NCBI RefSeq assembly: GCF_014925405.1
Contig: NZ_AQHJ01000023.1
Coordinates: 620,001 to 684,000, forward strand
Reading direction: 5' to 3'
DNA length: 64,000 bases
Source of the DNA: Pseudoalteromonas ulvae UL12
Lineage (GTDB): Bacteria; Pseudomonadota; Gammaproteobacteria; Enterobacterales; Alteromonadaceae
Shown here: positions 56,058 through 64,000 of the stretch, piece by piece
Numbering within the stretch: the first letter of the stretch is position 1
How the letters are laid out: every line of letters begins with the position of its first letter
Translations under genes and position numbers: made by a program
Notes under the pieces: model-generated
What the model was told of the DNA's origin: nothing
What the model saw: the letters and a program-made list of their open reading frames with translations, nothing else
Database searches by the model: none

Positions 56058-57920
56058 TTAAACCTCGTCTACCGACTGCCCTTGCAGTGCTTTTTTAATG
56101 GATGCATCCATACGTAAGGACGCAAAATCTGAACTTGCTTTATCTACTTTTTCTATAGCGTTTTTAAGCTGATCAGGTGTCGTGGCTGTTTCATAGCAGG
56201 TTACAAGCTCAGCTATTTCACCACGAAGTACTGCTAAATCAGCTGCGTTAAGTAATCCACTATCCTCCTCAAGAGAGGCATTGAGCGATTCAATCACCCG
56301 AAGCGCCTCGACCTGCTGCTCTTTTAGCATTCGAGCTTGCATGTCTTCTTTGGCAAAGCTCATAGAGTCTTTGAGCATTTGGGTGACTTGATCATCCGAT
56401 AAACCAAACGATGGTTTCACTTGGATATCCGCTTGCACGCCCGAGGATTTTTCCATGGCTGAGACACTTAAAATACCATCAGCATCCACCTTAAACGTCA
56501 CGCGAATATGCGCGGCCCCCGCGGTCATGGGCGGTATGCCCTTCAAGCTAAATTTAGCTAATGAGCGACAATCAGTGACTAGCTCACGTTCGCCTTGCAG
56601 AACATGCAAAGACATAGCTGTTTGGCCATCTTTAAATGTTGTAAATTCTTGTGCTCGAGCGACAGGAATGGTGGTATTGCGAGGAATAATTTTTTCAACT
56701 AACCCCCCCATGGTTTCAAGCCCTAACGACAAAGGTAACACATCAAGCAATAACATGTCCGAATCAGGTTTGTTGCCAACTAGTACATCCGCTTGGATTG
56801 CAGCACCAATGGCCACAACACGATCGGGATCGATTGATGTCAGGGGTTCTTTATCAAAAAACTCACCGATTTGTTCACGAACAATCGGCATGCGAGTGGA
56901 GCCACCAACCATCACAACCTGAAGAATATCTTCTTTTTCAATCTCAGCATCTTTTAATGCTCGGCGACAGGCTCGTAAAGTTTGTTTCACTAATGGCATC
57001 GCCAATTCATTAAACAAAGGCTTATCAACAACCACAACATGGGATTGGCCATTAAATTCAAGTCCAACATTGATTGAGTTGTAATTAGTCAGTGCTTCTT
57101 TACAGGCACGTGCTTTATTGCTAAATAAACGCGATGTTTTTGCATCAAGCTCTGTTACACCGGTTTGTTGCTTAAAATGCTCAACGAGCAAGGCATCAAA
57201 ATCATCACCACCTAAGCTGGAATCTCCGCCTGTGGCTAACACTTCAAAAATGCCTTGGTGTAAACGTAAAATAGAAATATCAAACGTACCACCACCTAAA
57301 TCATAGACAGCAATCAGCCCTTCTTGACCTGAATCTAAACCATAAGCAACGGCAGCTGCGGTGGGCTCGTTTAAAAGGCGTAAAACATTCAAACCCGCTA
57401 ATTCAGCTGCATCTTTTGTGCCTTGGCGCTGTGCATCATCAAAATAAGCTGGAACTGTGATTACGGCTCCTAAAATATCCTCACCAGCAAATGAATCTGT
57501 AGCGCGCTGTTTAAGCACTTTTAAGATTTCACTCGAAACTTGGATTGGATTGACATCCCCCTGACGGGTATGAATAGTCAAATTACCTTGATTTTCCGAC
57601 AGTTGATACGGTAATTCAGGGTAGCGTGTTTTAATGTCAGTTAAAGATTTCCCCAAAAAACGCTTAATCGAAATCAGCGTATTTTCCGGGTCCATCGCTG
57701 AACGCTCTTGAGCATCGGAGCCTACTAAAATACCGTTTTGTTCATACGCAACAACCGAGGGCAACATACTTGAGCCACTCAGATCACTTAGTACTTTGGC
57801 TTGTCCACTTTGAACTGTTGCGACTAAAGAGTTGGTAGTGCCTAAATCAATTCCAATAGCTAATTTATGTTCGTGAGGTGCCGCGCTCTGCCCCGGCTCA
57901 GCGATTTGCAATAATGCCAT
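56058..57920 (-). CDS. hscA: Fe-S assembly Hsp70 chaperone HscA
   Basis: A 620-residue specialised Hsp70. It has the ATPase motifs [26 protein letters not shown] and [12 protein letters not shown], and the substrate domain [25 protein letters not shown]. It recognises the LPPVK motif of IscU and, with HscB, promotes cluster transfer. It lies between hscB (17-bp gap) and fdx. Confidence 0.97.
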   Translation of the reverse strand: MALLQIAEPGQSAAPHEHKLAIGIDLGTTNSLVATVQSGQAKVLSDLSGSSMLPSVVAYEQNGILVGSDAQERSAMDPENTLISIKRFLGKSLTDIKTRYPELPYQLSENQGNLTIHTRQGDVNPIQVSSEILKVLKQRATDSFAGEDILGAVITVPAYFDDAQRQGTKDAAELAGLNVLRLLNEPTAAAVAYGLDSGQEGLIAVYDLGGGTFDISILRLHQGIFEVLATGGDSSLGGDDFDALLVEHFKQQTGVTELDAKTSRLFSNKARACKEALTNYNSINVGLEFNGQSHVVVVDKPLFNELAMPLVKQTLRACRRALKDAEIEKEDILQVVMVGGSTRMPIVREQIGEFFDKEPLTSIDPDRVVAIGAAIQADVLVGNKPDSDMLLLDVLPLSLGLETMGGLVEKIIPRNTTIPVARAQEFTTFKDGQTAMSLHVLQGERELVTDCRSLAKFSLKGIPPMTAGAAHIRVTFKVDADGILSVSAMEKSSGVQADIQVKPSFGLSDDQVTQMLKDSMSFAKEDMQARMLKEQQVEALRVIESLNASLEEDSGLLNAADLAVLRGEIAELVTCYETATTPDQLKNAIEKVDKASSDFASLRMDASIKKALQGQSVDEV

Positions 57921-57937
57921 AATATAATTCTTACTCT

Positions 57938-58465
57938 TTAGTCTTCAAATAATGAATCTTCAATGCGTGCCAGCTCATCTTTCAATTTATAAACAAATTT
58001 CAGTTTACGCACCACATCCGCTGCTTGCTCAAGCTCATTTATCTCTGTGCTGTTAATAAGTGCTAATAATTGCTGATTGAGTTCGACCATTAATATTTTA
58101 ATATCATTCTCGAACTCAGTAATGGCGGCATCAGGATCCGTTGCGGTTGGCAAGTCTTCGAGCGCTTCGCGTAATTCCATTTGTTGCATTAAAAACAAAG
58201 GATCTTGCAGCGTTTGTTGCTCTGCACGAATATCAACACCGCGTTCAGCAAGCATGTACTCTGCACGTTTAAGAGGATGTTTTAAGGTTTGCAATGCATC
58301 ATTAATTTCAGCCGCTTTTTGTACCGCCAAGCGCTGATCTTTTTCGCTATGGTTGGCGAATTTATCAGGATGGATGACCTTTTGAAGTTCGAGGTAATGA
58401 GCATTCAATACAGTTAAATCAACTTGGTAATTAACAGGCAATGAAAAGAGTTCAAAATAACGCAT
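57938..58465 (-). CDS. hscB: Fe-S assembly J-protein HscB
   Basis: A 175-residue DnaJ-type co-chaperone. The J domain has the HPD motif in [16 protein letters not shown], and the C-terminal three-helix part binds IscU ([18 protein letters not shown]). It stimulates HscA ATPase. It is separated from iscA by 86 bp with no promoter that I can identify. Confidence 0.95.
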   Translation of the reverse strand: MRYFELFSLPVNYQVDLTVLNAHYLELQKVIHPDKFANHSEKDQRLAVQKAAEINDALQTLKHPLKRAEYMLAERGVDIRAEQQTLQDPLFLMQQMELREALEDLPTATDPDAAITEFENDIKILMVELNQQLLALINSTEINELEQAADVVRKLKFVYKLKDELARIEDSLFED

Positions 58466-58551
58466 TAACTTTATTACTTCCTATTTCAAAAAGGACAAAG
58501 CCCTAACCTTAGGGTGAGGGCTTAATGACATTGGCAGCTTAAAAGATCAAA

Positions 58552-58875
58552 TTAGACAGTGAAACTTTCACCGCAACCACATTCGCCACTTTGATTTGGG
58601 TTATTAAATTTAAACCCTTCATTGAGCCCTTCTTTAACAAAATCGAGCTCAGTGCCATCGATATAAACAAGACTTTTTGCATCAACAATGACCGTTACAC
58701 CGTCTTTTTCAAACATTTCGTCGCCTTCGGCTAATTCATCTACGAACTCAAGGACATAAGCAAGGCCTGAACAACCTGTTGTCTTAATACCCACTCGTAA
58801 ACCAATGCCTTTGCCACGATTTTCTAAAAAGGTGCGAACGCGATTAACCGCTGAATCTGTCAATGTGATTGCCAT
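58552..58875 (-). CDS. iscA: Fe-S assembly A-type carrier IscA
   Basis: A 107-residue A-type carrier. The three cluster cysteines are present ([11 protein letters not shown] and ECGCGES). It carries iron or clusters between IscU and target proteins. It lies 9 bp after iscU. Confidence 0.96.
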   Translation of the reverse strand: MAITLTDSAVNRVRTFLENRGKGIGLRVGIKTTGCSGLAYVLEFVDELAEGDEMFEKDGVTVIVDAKSLVYIDGTELDFVKEGLNEGFKFNNPNQSGECGCGESFTV

Positions 58876-58884
58876 AAAAATCTC

Positions 58885-59268
58885 TTATTTACCGTGCTTA
58901 CTTTTGTAATCTGAAATTGCTGCTTGAATGGCATCTTCAGCCAAAATCGAACAGTGAATTTTTACTGGAGGTAACTCTAATTCAGCGCTGATATCGGTGT
59001 TTTTGATTTCAGATGCTTGATCGAGTGTTTTACCTTTGACCCATTCAGTCACTAACGATGAAGAAGCGATTGCACTTCCACAGCCATAGGTTTTGAACTT
59101 CGCATCTTCAATAATACCGTCTTCAGATACTTTAATTTGCAGTTTCATTACGTCACCACATGCTGGTGCGCCAACCATACCCGTTGCTACTGACGGATCG
59201 TTTTTATCAAACGCACCCACGTTACGTGGATTTGCAACGTGATCTAATACTTTATCGCTGTAAGCCAT
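58885..59268 (-). CDS. iscU: Fe-S cluster scaffold IscU
   Basis: A 127-residue scaffold on which clusters are built. The ligands are C37 (GAPACGDVM), C63 (YGCGSAIASSS), and H105-C106 in the segment behind the HscA recognition motif LPPVK (99-103). It lies 67 bp after iscS. Confidence 0.97.
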   Translation of the reverse strand: MAYSDKVLDHVANPRNVGAFDKNDPSVATGMVGAPACGDVMKLQIKVSEDGIIEDAKFKTYGCGSAIASSSLVTEWVKGKTLDQASEIKNTDISAELELPPVKIHCSILAEDAIQAAISDYKSKHGK

Positions 59269-59335
59269 GTTTAATTACCTCAATACCTGCTATTCATGCA
59301 AAGTGTGACCATTGCTTAATCACACCGTGTTAGGT

Positions 59336-60550
59336 TTAATGTGCTGCCCACTCAACTGAGTCTAAATCGATACCCTCTTTAAACATCTCCCATAATGGCG
59401 ACATTTCACGTAGACGGCTGATTGACCCTTTAATTAGGTTTACTGTGTAGTCAATTTCTTCTTCAGTGGTAAAACGACCAATACTGAAACGAATTGAACT
59501 GTGTGCAAGTTCGTCATTGCGGCCTAATGCACGTAAAACATAAGACGGCTCTAAACTTGCCGATGTACAGGCTGAACCAGAAGAAACGGCAATATCTTTA
59601 AGCGCCATTAACAGTGATTCACCTTCAATGTAGTTGAAGCTGATGTTGACAATGCCTGGTACAGATTGCTCTTGAGTACCATTGAAGTACACTTCTTCAA
59701 TATCCATCACGCCATCAATCAAACGCTGACGCAATGTCTCAATGCGAGCGTGATCCACTGCAAAATCTTCTTTCGCGATACGGAATGCTTCGCCCATACC
59801 CACAATTTGGTGAGTTGGTAACGTGCCAGAACGCATCCCACGCTCATGTCCACCACCGTGCATTTGCGCTTCTAAGCGAGCACGAGGCTTACGACGAACA
59901 TATAATGCGCCAATGCCTTTTGGACCATAAATTTTATGTGCTGAAAAAGACATGAAATCAACTTTCAATGCTTGTAAATCAACATCGATTTTACCCGCAC
60001 TTTGCGCGCCATCAACGTGGAACATAATTTTGCGTTCGCGGCACATTTCGCCAATTTTAGCGATATCTTGTACGACACCTAATTCATTATTTACATGCAT
60101 GATGCTGACAAGTACCGTATCGTCACGCATTGTTGCTGCAAGTTTATCTAAATCAAGCAAGCCATTGTCTTCAACATCCATGTACGTCACTTCAAACCCT
60201 TGACGCTCTAATTCACGACATGTATCTAAAACGGCTTTATGTTCTGTTTTAGCGGTAATAACGTGCTTGCCTTTTTTACTATAAAAATTAGCTGCACCTT
60301 TAATTGCTAAGTTATTTGATTCTGTTGCACCTGAAGTGAAAACAATCTCACGAGGATCTGCATTGATAAGGGCTGCGATATCGTGACGAGCTTGATCAAT
60401 TGCTTCTTCAGCTTGCCAACCAAAACGATGAGAACGTGATGCTGGATTACCAAAGTTACCGTCCATTGTCAGGCATTGCATCATTTTTTCTGCAACACGA
60501 GGATCGACCGGTGTTGTGGCAGCATAATCTAAATAAATTGGTAACTTCAT
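59336..60550 (-). CDS. iscS: Cysteine desulfurase IscS
   Basis: A 404-residue PLP enzyme that takes sulfur from cysteine for clusters, thiolated tRNA and cofactors. The PLP lysine is K206 ([10 protein letters not shown]), and the persulfide cysteine is C328 in [17 protein letters not shown]. It lies 23 bp after iscR. Confidence 0.98.
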   Translation of the reverse strand: MKLPIYLDYAATTPVDPRVAEKMMQCLTMDGNFGNPASRSHRFGWQAEEAIDQARHDIAALINADPREIVFTSGATESNNLAIKGAANFYSKKGKHVITAKTEHKAVLDTCRELERQGFEVTYMDVEDNGLLDLDKLAATMRDDTVLVSIMHVNNELGVVQDIAKIGEMCRERKIMFHVDGAQSAGKIDVDLQALKVDFMSFSAHKIYGPKGIGALYVRRKPRARLEAQMHGGGHERGMRSGTLPTHQIVGMGEAFRIAKEDFAVDHARIETLRQRLIDGVMDIEEVYFNGTQEQSVPGIVNISFNYIEGESLLMALKDIAVSSGSACTSASLEPSYVLRALGRNDELAHSSIRFSIGRFTTEEEIDYTVNLIKGSISRLREMSPLWEMFKEGIDLDSVEWAAH

Positions 60551-60573
60551 ATTTCTTTGTGCTCCAGTCCTGC

Positions 60574-61062
60574 TTAGAGTTGACAGCTAACTTGAATATT
60601 CTCTAACTGCTTGAGCGCCTCTTGGACTGATTTGTCCTGGCGAATAGCCACTTCTTGTACGTCACCTTTGGCAACGAGTTCAGCTAAAGTAATATTATTT
60701 AAAAAATCTTCGATTCGAATACTTAAATCAGTCCACAGAGAATGTGTTAGACAGCGCACGCCTTTTTGACATCCGCCTTCGCCGTGACAACGCGTAGCGT
60801 CAACTGATTCATCCACGGCACTAATCACATCACCTACCGATATTTCACTGGCTTCTTTACCGAGTAAATAACCACCACCAGGGCCTCGAATTGAACGTAC
60901 TAAACCTTGTTTACGTAAACGAGCAAACAATTGTTCAAGATATGAGAGAGAGATTTCTTGGCGTTCTGAAATTTCAGCAAGGCATACTGGGCCAACATTG
61001 GTATGTAGCGCGACATCAAGGAGAGCAGTAACTGCGTATCGTCCTTTGGATGTTAACTTCAT
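60574..61062 (-). CDS. iscR: Fe-S cluster regulator IscR
   Basis: A 162-residue Rrf2-family repressor. It has the helix-turn-helix ([28 protein letters not shown]) and the cluster ligands C92, C98, C104 and H107 ([17 protein letters not shown]). With its cluster it represses its own operon. GAGG precedes the ATG. Three type-1-like IscR boxes and two promoters lie upstream. Confidence 0.97.
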   Translation of the reverse strand: MKLTSKGRYAVTALLDVALHTNVGPVCLAEISERQEISLSYLEQLFARLRKQGLVRSIRGPGGGYLLGKEASEISVGDVISAVDESVDATRCHGEGGCQKGVRCLTHSLWTDLSIRIEDFLNNITLAELVAKGDVQEVAIRQDKSVQEALKQLENIQVSCQL

Positions 61063-61096
61063 GTTGACCTCACTGATAAGTATATTAAGAGCGCGA

Positions 61097-61128
61097 ATTT
61101 TAATAACCTGACTAAAAGAGTCAAGTAT
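61097..61128 (-). promoter_or_regulatory. iscR proximal promoter with IscR box 1
   Basis: On the minus strand TTGACT (61124-61119) and TAAAAT (61102-61097) have 16-base spacing. The 25-bp IscR-like palindrome 61104-61128 (CCTGACT...AGTCAAG core) covers the -35 element and spacer, as expected for repression by cluster-loaded IscR. Confidence 0.8.
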
Positions 61129-61146
61129 TATCTGTTCTTGCGACTA

Positions 61147-61171
61147 TTACCTGACTAAATTAGTCAGGTAT
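61147..61171. promoter_or_regulatory. IscR box 2
   Basis: The most symmetrical of the three palindromes (CCTGACT-AAAT-TAGTCAGG core). It lies between the two promoters and I see no -10 element matched to it. Confidence 0.75.
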
Positions 61172-61183
61172 TCTATAACAGTG

Positions 61184-61215
61184 ATTTTATATACCTGACT
61201 AATTTAGTCAAGTAT
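61184..61215 (-). promoter_or_regulatory. iscR distal promoter with IscR box 3
   Basis: TTGACT (61211-61206) and TAAAAT (61189-61184) again have 16-base spacing, a copy of the proximal promoter 87 bp further up. The palindrome 61191-61215 (ATACCTGACT...AGTCAAGTAT) fits the IscR type-1 consensus over its full 25 bp. Confidence 0.75.
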
Positions 61216-61253
61216 TATCCTTAAGCATTTTTGCTATATATTTAGCGTAAAGG

Positions 61254-62084
61254 TTATATCTTGGGGTCAAACTGATTTATCTCTTGCTGACGCTGTTTCT
61301 TTGCCAAGCGTTCAGCATTACAGAAATCTTCATCATCAAGGTTCAGTGCAGGCAGTTGCTGTTCACAAACATTGGCTCCTAGGGAATTCAATGCCGAACT
61401 CATTTCATTGATTTTCGCATCGAGTAAATGAATGTGATCCAACATACGGCCGATTGAGTTTGCAACCGGATCCGGATTATCGGCCGAGACAGCATAAGCA
61501 TCAAAGCCATATTTCTCTGCAATGGCTGCACGTTGCTGACTTGCTTGTAAATCCGCATCGGAAATGTGCGTGACTTCTTTAACTATTCGCCCAGGGATCC
61601 CAACCACGGTGGCTTGGCTTGGAACATTTTTCACCACCACGGAGTTTGACCCCACTTTGGCACCTTGGCCTATCTCGATAGGACCTAAAATCTGAGCTCC
61701 CGCTCCCACAACCACGTTATCACGAAGAGTCGGATGACGTTTTCCTGCTTGCCAACTTGTGCCACCTAACGTGACTCCATGATAAAGAGTCACATCATCG
61801 CCAATTTCAGCAGTTTCACCAATCACCACTCCCATGCCATGATCAATAAAACACCGCCGTCCTATAGTTGCACCAGGATGAATTTCAATACCAGTTAACC
61901 AACGGGCAATCGTCGAGCTTGTTCGTGCCAAAAAGAACCAACCAGAACGCCACAACTTATTATTGAGACGATAAAACCACAAAGCATGCAAACCAGGAGA
62001 ATTAAACAAGACCTCCCAAAAATTTCGCGCTGCAGGATCGCGAGCAAACACACTATTTATGTCTTCTTTAATTCTTTCAAACAT
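61254..62084 (-). CDS. cysE: Serine O-acetyltransferase
   Basis: A 276-residue enzyme that starts cysteine synthesis by acetylating serine. It has the left-handed beta-helix hexapeptide repeats ([40 protein letters not shown]) with the catalytic Asp-His. Its C-terminus continues past the helix (about residues 190-276) with [17 protein letters not shown]. It lies directly upstream of iscR on the same strand, so cysteine supply is placed next to its use by IscS. AAGGGC precedes the ATG. Confidence 0.94.
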   Translation of the reverse strand: MFERIKEDINSVFARDPAARNFWEVLFNSPGLHALWFYRLNNKLWRSGWFFLARTSSTIARWLTGIEIHPGATIGRRCFIDHGMGVVIGETAEIGDDVTLYHGVTLGGTSWQAGKRHPTLRDNVVVGAGAQILGPIEIGQGAKVGSNSVVVKNVPSQATVVGIPGRIVKEVTHISDADLQASQQRAAIAEKYGFDAYAVSADNPDPVANSIGRMLDHIHLLDAKINEMSSALNSLGANVCEQQLPALNLDDEDFCNAERLAKKQRQQEINQFDPKI

Positions 62085-62198
62085 ACTGTAGCCCTTGGTG
62101 GTTTCTTTGTGCTATCAAAGCATCACGGCATTGATCCACATTGATTGCATGCACAAAAATTATAAACAAGCTCTTATTTGCAACTACTTTACTACTCG

Positions 62199-62948
62199 TT
62201 ATTTATCAGATTCAGACTTATTAAGCTGCTTTTCTAATTTATCAACGGATGTCAACATGCCGCGTAGAATATTCAGCTCCATTTCTTCAGGACGAGCACG
62301 GTTGAATAATCGGCGTAATTTGGTCATCACCATGCCGGGATGTTGCTTAATGATAAAGCCTGTTTTTTCGAGTGTTTTTTGTAAATGTTCGTAAAATAAC
62401 TCTAATTGCTGAGAACTTGGATACACAGTTTCATCTTCAACAACGGGTTTATCTTGCTGTTGCAAAAATGCCATGCGCGTTTCATAACACAGAGTTTGCA
62501 CCGCCATCGCGAGGTTTAAAGAGCTGTATTCAGGGTTGGCTGGAATGCAAACATGATAGTGACACATCTGTAATTCTTCATTTGTCAGCCCGCTGTTTTC
62601 ACGACCAAATACCAGCGCTACCGGTCCATTTGCTGCTTCGTTTATGAGTTTTTCACCACATTCACGAGGTTCAACCATAGGCCAAGATAATGTACGTGAA
62701 CGTGCACTTGTACCAATCACTAGCGAACAATCAGCAATAGCTTCTGCCAATGTATCAACCACGACTGCATTTCCAAGGACATCTGTCGCGCCCGCAGCAA
62801 GTGCTGATGCATGGCTGTCGATTTGATTAACCGGATCAACTAAATATAACTTATCGATCCCCATGGTTTTCATTGCGCGTGCAGCCGAACCAATATTACC
62901 GGTGTGCGAGGTATTGACTAAAACAATTCTAACTTCATTCAATAACAT
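62199..62948 (-). CDS. trmJ: tRNA (cytidine/uridine-2'-O-)-methyltransferase TrmJ
   Basis: A 249-residue SPOUT methyltransferase that modifies tRNA position 32. It has [41 protein letters not shown] and [22 protein letters not shown] (the SPOUT knot), with a C-terminal helical tail. It is divergent from suhB and lies upstream of cysE, as in the conserved suhB/trmJ/isc region. Confidence 0.96.
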   Translation of the reverse strand: MLLNEVRIVLVNTSHTGNIGSAARAMKTMGIDKLYLVDPVNQIDSHASALAAGATDVLGNAVVVDTLAEAIADCSLVIGTSARSRTLSWPMVEPRECGEKLINEAANGPVALVFGRENSGLTNEELQMCHYHVCIPANPEYSSLNLAMAVQTLCYETRMAFLQQQDKPVVEDETVYPSSQQLELFYEHLQKTLEKTGFIIKQHPGMVMTKLRRLFNRARPEEMELNILRGMLTSVDKLEKQLNKSESDK

Positions 62949-63168
62949 TAACTTAAATACCCTAACTAAAATTTCTATCTCAATTCTAACACAAGGCTAT
63001 TGTAAACCACCAAACAGAATCGCCCTTCTGTGCGCTATTGCAGCAATTGACCGGTTAATTATTAATCAAAATAAAACTCTCTTTATGGTTTACTTTGCAA
63101 TAAAAATCGCTAGAATACGCCGGCTGAAATGATTTGAATTTGTTCTTTTACAACCTATAGGTAATTCT

Positions 63169-63972
63169 ATGCATCCAATGTTAAACATTGCGGTTCGTGC
63201 TGCGCGTAATGCTGGTAAAGTAATTCTTCGCGCTTGTGAAGATTTAAGCAAACTTGAGATAACTCAAAAAGGCACTAATGACTTAGTGACCAATATCGAT
63301 AAAGAAGCAGAAGCAGTCATTCGTGACACAATTTTAAAAGCCTACCCAACACACTCAATTGTTGGCGAAGAACTCGGTGAACACAAAGGAACTGATAGCG
63401 ATAACCTATGGGTAATCGATCCAATTAACGGCACAACTAATTTCGTTAAAGGATTACCTCACTTTGCAGTTTCTGTTGCTTTAAAAGTCAAAGGCCGTAT
63501 CGAACAGGCTGTTATCTACGATCCAATCCGTGGTGAAGTATTCTCTGCTAGCCGTGGCCAAGGCGCACAACTTAACAGCAAACGTATCCGTGTGACTAAA
63601 TCAAATGATTTAGCAGGTACAGTATTAGCGACTACCGCCCCTTATCGTCATAAACAACACCTTGAAGCTTATAGCAAAGCGTTCAATGCTTTATTTGTTC
63701 ACGCGACTGATATCCGTAATGCAGGTTGTCCAGCTCTTGATTTAGCATATGTTGCAGCAGGACGTTCTGACGGTTATTTCGCAATCGGCTTAAAACCTTG
63801 GGAAAGCGCAGCAGGTGTGTTGATTCTAAAAGAAGCCGGTGGCATGGTCGTTGACTTTGCAGGTGGCAACAACGCTGATGTCAGCGGCAATATCGTTTGT
63901 GGTGGACCTAAACTATCACAAAGCATGGTAAAAGAAATGCGCCCTCATCTAACAGAGTCATTACTTCGTTAA
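63169..63972 (+). CDS. suhB: Inositol monophosphatase family protein SuhB with altered metal ligands
   Basis: A 267-residue SuhB that aligns without gaps to the E. coli protein around the active site. E67 and D84 are present (GEELGEH, WVIDPINGTTNF), but the second Asp of the DPxDGT motif is Asn (N87; codon AAC at 63427-63429), and the C-terminal metal Asp of PWD is Glu (E212, PWESAAG). Both positions bind Mg in active family members, so phosphatase activity is doubtful. SuhB also acts in the Nus/rRNA antitermination complex, which does not need catalysis in E. coli as far as I recall. The ATG at 63169 has AGGT upstream. Confidence 0.93.
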   Translation: MHPMLNIAVRAARNAGKVILRACEDLSKLEITQKGTNDLVTNIDKEAEAVIRDTILKAYPTHSIVGEELGEHKGTDSDNLWVIDPINGTTNFVKGLPHFAVSVALKVKGRIEQAVIYDPIRGEVFSASRGQGAQLNSKRIRVTKSNDLAGTVLATTAPYRHKQHLEAYSKAFNALFVHATDIRNAGCPALDLAYVAAGRSDGYFAIGLKPWESAAGVLILKEAGGMVVDFAGGNNADVSGNIVCGGPKLSQSMVKEMRPHLTESLLR

Positions 63973-64000
63973 GTAATTGACCGTTAGTTGAATCATAAAA

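Noticed and set aside
56455..56922. 155-codon frame antisense to hscA
   Set aside because: It lies fully within hscA, has no ribosome site or recognisable domain, and is a shadow of the coding strand.

Overview
The window is chromosomal DNA of a gammaproteobacterium, most likely a marine Alteromonadales member (Pseudoalteromonadaceae-like). The reasons are the AT-leaning base composition, the order of the housekeeping blocks (dusB-fis, radC/coaBC, ndk-rlmN-pilW-rodZ-ispG-hisS-yfgM-bamB-der, suhB/trmJ-cysE-isc), and families common in that order: DUF2333, DUF2797, DUF3369, TIGR03899 and TIGR04219. No sequence search was run; all names come from motifs and context. There is no rRNA, tRNA, insertion sequence, integrase or CRISPR array.

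Layout. 1-6.3 kb: 3' part of prmA, dusB-fis, purH, then a lipoprotein-type methyltransferase with purD. 6.4-12.5 kb: two large c-di-GMP proteins flanking a DUF2797 gene and an unassigned inverted-repeat element. 12.6-18.1 kb: a small unknown gene, an HDAC-like deacetylase, a four-gene minus-strand operon (unknown, LysE exporter, gamma-glutamylcyclotransferase, serine hydrolase) and creA. 18.3-22.2 kb: rpmB-rpmG, bfd under a Fur-type promoter, radC divergent from coaBC, and slmA with no dut between. 22.4-31.5 kb: S9 peptidase, YgiQ radical SAM enzyme, a response regulator with DUF3369-GGDEF-EAL, SRPBCC and TIGR03899 genes. 31.6-36.7 kb: TIGR04219/DUF2333/PCuAC operon, a phage-shock-like pspA-pspC operon with a sigma-54-like promoter, a perfect 82-copy 8-bp tandem array, and three tiny membrane-protein genes, two of which are paralogous.

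36.9-49.9 kb: dusA, zur, CheX-like, yjbQ, then the der-to-ndk housekeeping block, in which PilW carries two extra LysM domains. 50-55.6 kb: trhP-yfhL behind an FNR-type promoter, a sugar kinase/nucleotidyltransferase pair, and an SSADH-type aldehyde dehydrogenase. 55.7-64 kb: the complete isc operon (iscRSUA-hscBA-fdx, no iscX) with duplicated promoters and three IscR boxes, then cysE, trmJ and divergent suhB.

Most of the window is conserved core genome. The least ordinary parts are the 35.2-36.7 kb repeat and micro-protein locus, the FNR-type promoter in front of the tRNA hydroxylation genes, the SuhB with two altered metal ligands, the PilW-LysM fusion, and the 110-bp inverted-repeat element at 9.9 kb.
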